Shown here one piece after another: positions 4,681-6,926 of a DNA stretch of 6,926 bases. The stretch covers positions 1-6,926 of the forward strand of contig USJB01000067.1 of assembly GCA_900554905.1 (NCBI GenBank), read 5' to 3'. Within the stretch, counting starts at the first letter, position 1. Each line of letters starts with the position of its first letter. The notes under the pieces were generated by a model. It did no database searches and had not been told where the DNA came from. It saw nothing but the letters and a program-made list of their open reading frames with translations. This DNA is from an uncultured Collinsella sp. Its GTDB lineage: Bacteria; Actinomycetota; Coriobacteriia; Coriobacteriales; Coriobacteriaceae. The position numbers and the translations under genes were made by a program.

Positions 4681-5715
4681 ATGGGTAAAACGGTTCTTAC
4701 CTTCGGCGAGATCATGATGAGACTCTCACCCAAAGACCACCTGCGTATTGAGCAGGCAACCGAGTTTGACGTCCGCTACGGCGGCGCCGAGGCCAACACT
4801 GCGCTTTCCCTGGCCTACCAGGGCGACGAGGCCGCTTACGTCTCCGTTGTCCCGGCCAACCGTCTGGGCGAGTGCGCCCTGCGTTCGCTGAAGGCCTACG
4901 ACGTCGACACCACGCGCGTCGTGCGTCAGGGCGACCGTCTTGGCTGCTATGTGTTTGAGGTCGGCGCCTCGCAGCGCGGCAACGGCTGCGTCTACGACCG
5001 CAAGTTCTCTGCCATCAACATGGCCAAGCGCGACGTCTTTGACTGGGACGAGATCCTCAAGGGCATCGATGTCTTCTATTTCTCCGGCGTGACCCCCGCC
5101 GTCTCCGATGAGATGGCCGCCGCCTGCAAGGAGGCGCTCGCCGTCTGCCGCGCCAAGGGCATCACCACCGTGTGCGACGTGAACTATCGCGGCAAGATGT
5201 GGTCGCCCGAGAAGTCGCAGGCCACCATGAAGGAACTCCTGCCGCTCGTCGACATCTGCATCGCCAACGACGAGGATGCGCCTGCCGGCCTCGGCATGAC
5301 CTGCGTCTCCGGTTCCCTTGCCCACGGCATCGAGGAGCGCGACACCTATGTCGAGATGGCACGTCAGATCTGCGCCGAGTACGGCTGCAAGAAGGTCGCC
5401 TCGGTCGTCCGCAACATCTCCTGCGTCGAGCGCTCCATCTGGATGGGCATGCTCTTTGACGCCGAGAGCGGCGAGCGCTGGTTCTCCCCTGCTCACGACG
5501 TACACGTACTGGAGGGCGTTGCTGCCGGTGATGCTTTCAACGCCGGCCTCGTCCATGCCCTCATCAACGACTTTGACCCGCAGGATGCCGTCAACTACGC
5601 GATTGCAGCCTCGATCCTCAAGCTCACCATCAAGGGCGATTCCAACCTGGTGACTGCTGACGAGATTGCCGCCGTGGCAAACGCCGCCGACGGTGGCACT
5701 CGCGTCGCACGCTAA
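4681..5715 (+). CDS. kdgK: 2-keto-3-deoxygluconate kinase (PfkB/ribokinase family)
   Basis: A 344-residue protein phosphorylating KDG to KDPG with ATP in the cytoplasm. The N-terminus (KTVLTFGEIMMRLSP) and the PfkB signature GGAEANTALSLAYQG (34-48) are typical. CDVNYRGKMWS (165-175) is the FDxNxR-type motif of KDG kinases. GVAAGDAFNAG (279-289) is the second PfkB signature with the catalytic base D284. LTIKGDSNLVTADEI (315-329) matches the C-terminal region of this kinase group. Slightly unusual is that the common DTxGAGD is EGVAAGD here, with a Glu and Ala at two loop positions; the catalytic Asp is kept. The gene is followed by eda in the same direction, so the pair forms the KDG branch. 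Codon use is strongly biased toward GCC, GTC and CTC, suggesting good expression. Other sugar kinases are possible, but the eda context favours KdgK. Confidence 0.9.
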   Translation: MGKTVLTFGEIMMRLSPKDHLRIEQATEFDVRYGGAEANTALSLAYQGDEAAYVSVVPANRLGECALRSLKAYDVDTTRVVRQGDRLGCYVFEVGASQRGNGCVYDRKFSAINMAKRDVFDWDEILKGIDVFYFSGVTPAVSDEMAAACKEALAVCRAKGITTVCDVNYRGKMWSPEKSQATMKELLPLVDICIANDEDAPAGLGMTCVSGSLAHGIEERDTYVEMARQICAEYGCKKVASVVRNISCVERSIWMGMLFDAESGERWFSPAHDVHVLEGVAAGDAFNAGLVHALINDFDPQDAVNYAIAASILKLTIKGDSNLVTADEIAAVANAADGGTRVAR

Positions 5716-5729
5716 TCCGTCTCCATTCC

Positions 5730-5769
5730 GCGGGCCGCAGCCTTCCAATCCCATACCCCTGCGGCCCGC
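5730..5769 (+). other. Intercistronic inverted repeat 1 (kdgK-eda spacer)
   Basis: A perfect 11-bp stem, GCGGGCCGCAG (5730-5740) with CTGCGGCCCGC (5759-5769), encloses an 18-nt C-rich loop. It begins 15 nt after the kdgK stop. No T-run follows, so a terminator is unlikely; an mRNA stabilising or processing hairpin is more plausible. Confidence 0.6.
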
Positions 5770-5784
5770 TCCCCGATTCCTCCG

Positions 5785-5824
5785 GTCGGGCAAAACCACC
5801 AGTCCCATTCCGGTTTTGCCCGGC
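5785..5824 (+). other. Intercistronic inverted repeat 2 (kdgK-eda spacer)
   Basis: A perfect 11-bp stem, CGGGCAAAACC (5787-5797) with GGTTTTGCCCG (5812-5822), is extended by one G-U and one G-C pair and has a 14-nt loop. No T-run follows. Its loop carries CCAGTCCCATTCC, 11 of 13 identical to CCAATCCCATACC in the loop of the preceding repeat. Confidence 0.6.
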
Positions 5825-5837
5825 ATTCCCTACATGA

Positions 5838-5918
5838 CTGGTCGAGCAGCCGGTTTTGGAATTGCTTGAACCCCAAGCAGTGCCTCCGATAACCAATCCA
5901 AAATCGGCTCCTGACCAG
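5838..5918 (+). other. Intercistronic inverted repeat 3, large imperfect hairpin before eda
   Basis: CTGGTC (5838-5843) pairs with GACCAG (5913-5918). Inside it, GCCGGTTTTGGAATTG (5849-5864) pairs with CAATCCAAAATCGGC (5894-5908) with one bulge and one wobble. The 29-nt apical part can form a small hairpin of its own (CTTG/CAAG). It ends about 38 nt before the eda Shine-Dalgarno site. Together with the two preceding repeats it fills most of the 253-bp spacer, in which I see no gene and no convincing promoter. Confidence 0.5.
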
Positions 5919-5968
5919 CACATTTGGCAATCACGCGCCCATGCGCGCCACACATCGAAAGGAACATC

Positions 5969-6610
5969 ATGTTCGATCAGTTCTACACCACGCTTGAGTC
6001 CCTGGGCATCGTGCCGGTCGTTGTGCTCGACAAGGTCGAGGACGCCGCTCCGCTCGCCCACGCCCTTATGGCAGCTGGCATGAAGTCCGCCGAGGTCACC
6101 TTCCGCACCGCCTGCGCCGCCGAGTGCATCGCCGCTATGGCCGAGGCCGAGCCCGAGATGTGCGTTGGCGCCGGCACTGTCCTGACCGTCGAGCAGGTTG
6201 AGCAGGCCCGCGCAGCCGGTGCCAAGTTCATCGTCTCCCCGGGTTACAACGAGGACGTCGTGAAGCACTGCATCGACATCGACCTGCCCGTCCTTCCCGG
6301 CACCGTGACCCCCTCCGAGGTCACCGCAGCCGAGAACCTGGGCCTCAAGGTCACCAAGTTCTTCCCCGCGTCCCAGTATGGCGGCCTGAACACCATCAAG
6401 GCCCTCGCCGCTCCGTTTGTCGGTCACCGCTTTATGCCTACCGGCGGCGTGAGCACCGCCAACGTCGAGGAGTACCTGAGCTCCTCCGCCATCATCGCCT
6501 GCGGTGGCACCTGGATGGTCAAGCCGGCCCTGTTTGCCGACGGCGACTTCTCCAAGGTCGAGCAGATCGCCCACGAGGCCATGGACGTCGTCAAGAAGGT
6601 CCGCGGCTAG
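5969..6610 (+). CDS. eda: KDPG aldolase (2-dehydro-3-deoxyphosphogluconate / 4-hydroxy-2-oxoglutarate aldolase)
   Basis: A 213-residue class I aldolase of normal length that splits KDPG into pyruvate and glyceraldehyde-3-phosphate. The start at 5969 has GAAAGGA 5 nt upstream; an upstream in-frame start at 5924 would add 15 unrelated residues and lacks such a site. Family motifs are in order: GIVPVVVLD (13-21), EVTFRT with catalytic E42 and R46, GAGTVL (67-72), SPGYN (90-94), LPGTVTPSE (109-117), the Schiff-base lysine K130 in VTKFFPAS, PTGGV (157-161) for phosphate binding, and GGTWM (179-183). Nothing key is missing. It lies downstream of kdgK in the same direction with no terminator between them, so co-transcription is likely despite the long structured spacer. 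Confidence 0.96.
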   Translation: MFDQFYTTLESLGIVPVVVLDKVEDAAPLAHALMAAGMKSAEVTFRTACAAECIAAMAEAEPEMCVGAGTVLTVEQVEQARAAGAKFIVSPGYNEDVVKHCIDIDLPVLPGTVTPSEVTAAENLGLKVTKFFPASQYGGLNTIKALAAPFVGHRFMPTGGVSTANVEEYLSSSAIIACGGTWMVKPALFADGDFSKVEQIAHEAMDVVKKVRG

Positions 6611-6627
6611 GTTTAGCTCTCTATCGT

Positions 6628-6665
6628 GAAAGGGGGCGTGCCCTAAACCTCGCCCCCTTTCTTTT
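6628..6665 (+). terminator. Intrinsic terminator of the kdgK-eda unit
   Basis: An 11-bp perfect stem, GAAAGGGGGCG (6628-6638) with CGCCCCCTTTC (6651-6661), and a 12-nt loop are followed by TTTT (6662-6665). It starts 18 nt after the eda stop. On the minus strand the stem would be followed by only CACGAT, so it acts on the plus strand. Confidence 0.9.
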
Positions 6666-6766
6666 AAAGCGGCTCGGAAGCGCGCCGTTTCCGTCACGAA
6701 CAAGAACCAAAACCGTCTTGTATGCTGATAGAACGTGACGGAAGCGACACGCCTCCAAGCCGCTTT
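6666..6766. repeat. 33-nt imperfect inverted repeat with structured loop (possible RNA or small palindromic element)
   Basis: Two 33-nt arms (6666-6698 and 6734-6766) are complementary at 28 positions. All five differences are transitions, four of which become G-U pairs in a minus-strand RNA and one in a plus-strand RNA. The ends read AAAGCGGCT and AGCCGCTTT; the inner ends TTCCGTCACG and CGTGACGGAA. The 35-nt loop itself holds ACAAGA / TCTTGT (6700-6705, 6716-6721). It abuts the T-run of the eda terminator. No target-site duplication is visible. Confidence 0.6.
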
Positions 6767-6771
6767 GCCTA

Positions 6772-6818
6772 CTCGGCTGGCCGTCGCGCTCAACTAAGCC
6801 ACTTCGACAAAAGCCGAG
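6772..6818. repeat. Short inverted repeat between two large ones
   Basis: CTCGGCT (6772-6778) is complementary to AGCCGAG (6812-6818). Inside it GTCG (6783-6786) can pair with CGAC (6805-6808). It is modest on its own but lies exactly between two larger inverted repeats. Confidence 0.4.
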
Positions 6819-6828
6819 CCACCAAAAC

Positions 6829-6895
6829 AGCTGCGGTGCCGTCTGGAGGAATGGACCCTTGCTTCCGGTCTTTTCCTCCAAGCGGTGCCGCAGCT
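6829..6895. repeat. 23-nt imperfect inverted repeat at the right edge
   Basis: Two 23-nt arms (6829-6851 and 6873-6895) are complementary at 19 positions; all four differences are transitions. As plus-strand RNA three of them are G-U pairs and one is C-A. The outer AGCTGCGG/CCGCAGCT and inner TGGAGGAA/TTCCTCCA blocks are perfect. The 21-nt loop has an inner GACC/GGTC pair. There is no good T-run on either side (TTG on plus, GTTTTGG on minus). The rest of 6666-6926 shows no credible gene. Confidence 0.55.
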
Positions 6896-6926
6896 TTGTG
6901 CCCCGGTTACGCCCCAACGCAGTTGC

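Noticed and set aside
5730..5824. Rho-independent terminators between kdgK and eda
   Set aside because: The stems are strong, but neither is followed by a T-run on the plus strand, so kdgK-eda readthrough is more likely.
4726..5826. 366-codon minus-strand reading frame opposite kdgK
   Set aside because: It mirrors kdgK codon by codon, is rich in Gly, Val and Asp as antisense frames of GC-rich genes are, and has no family motif.
5630..6793. 387-codon minus-strand reading frame opposite eda and the kdgK-eda spacer
   Set aside because: It is antisense to the clear KDPG aldolase gene. Long open antisense frames are expected in GC-rich DNA, and the translation shows no domain.
6621..6917. 98-codon minus-strand reading frame at the right edge
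   Set aside because: It runs through the eda terminator and all three inverted repeats, is Arg-rich with no recognisable motif, and has no ribosome binding site that I can see.
6666..6926. CRISPR array or tRNA gene at the right edge
   Set aside because: The repeats are inverted, differ from one another and are not regularly spaced; no cloverleaf or CCA-bearing acceptor stem could be assembled.

Overview
The window looks like a chromosomal segment of a high-GC Gram-positive gut actinobacterium, most likely Collinsella or a close relative in the Coriobacteriia. This rests on GC-rich codon use, the actinobacterial GlnR-like regulator, and a palindrome built on GGTGCCTGTCCCC that I remember from such genomes. 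No database search was possible. No rRNA, tRNA, CRISPR array or insertion sequence is visible.

Left part (1-2895, all minus strand). The 5' part of a membrane-anchored HtrA/DegP-type serine protease runs off the left edge. Upstream of it lie a hairpin terminator or attenuator (521-555) and a perfect 12-bp palindrome (674-706). Next is a two-gene nitrogen module: a glutamine-synthetase-family gene (1424-2761) followed 50 bp later by an orphan OmpR-type regulator (711-1373) that resembles Streptomyces GlnR. A GlnR-box-like site (TTAAC-N6-GAAAC) sits just upstream of a plausible glnA promoter. The synthetase-like protein is full length and colinear with GSI-alpha enzymes, but it lacks several metal-binding and catalytic residues, so it may be a sensor or pseudoenzyme, or use another substrate.

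Middle (2888-4447, minus strand). A small gene fuses a RelB/DinJ-type antitoxin N-terminus to an intact minimal nucleotidyltransferase (MNT) domain. No toxin gene is adjacent. Upstream of it is a LacI/GalR regulator, probably KdgR-like.

Right part (4448-6665, plus strand). Divergent from the LacI gene are kdgK (2-keto-3-deoxygluconate kinase) and eda (KDPG aldolase). Together they convert KDG through KDPG to pyruvate and glyceraldehyde-3-phosphate, the lower Entner-Doudoroff/uronate route. Tandem LacI-type operators lie just downstream of the kdgK -10 box. The kdgK leader holds a 25-bp imperfect hairpin with a competing fold. The 253-bp kdgK-eda spacer holds three inverted repeats without T-runs, two of them with similar loops. 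A strong intrinsic terminator closes the unit.

Right edge (6666-6926). No credible gene is seen. This stretch is almost filled by three successive inverted repeats. In the two large ones every arm mismatch is a transition.
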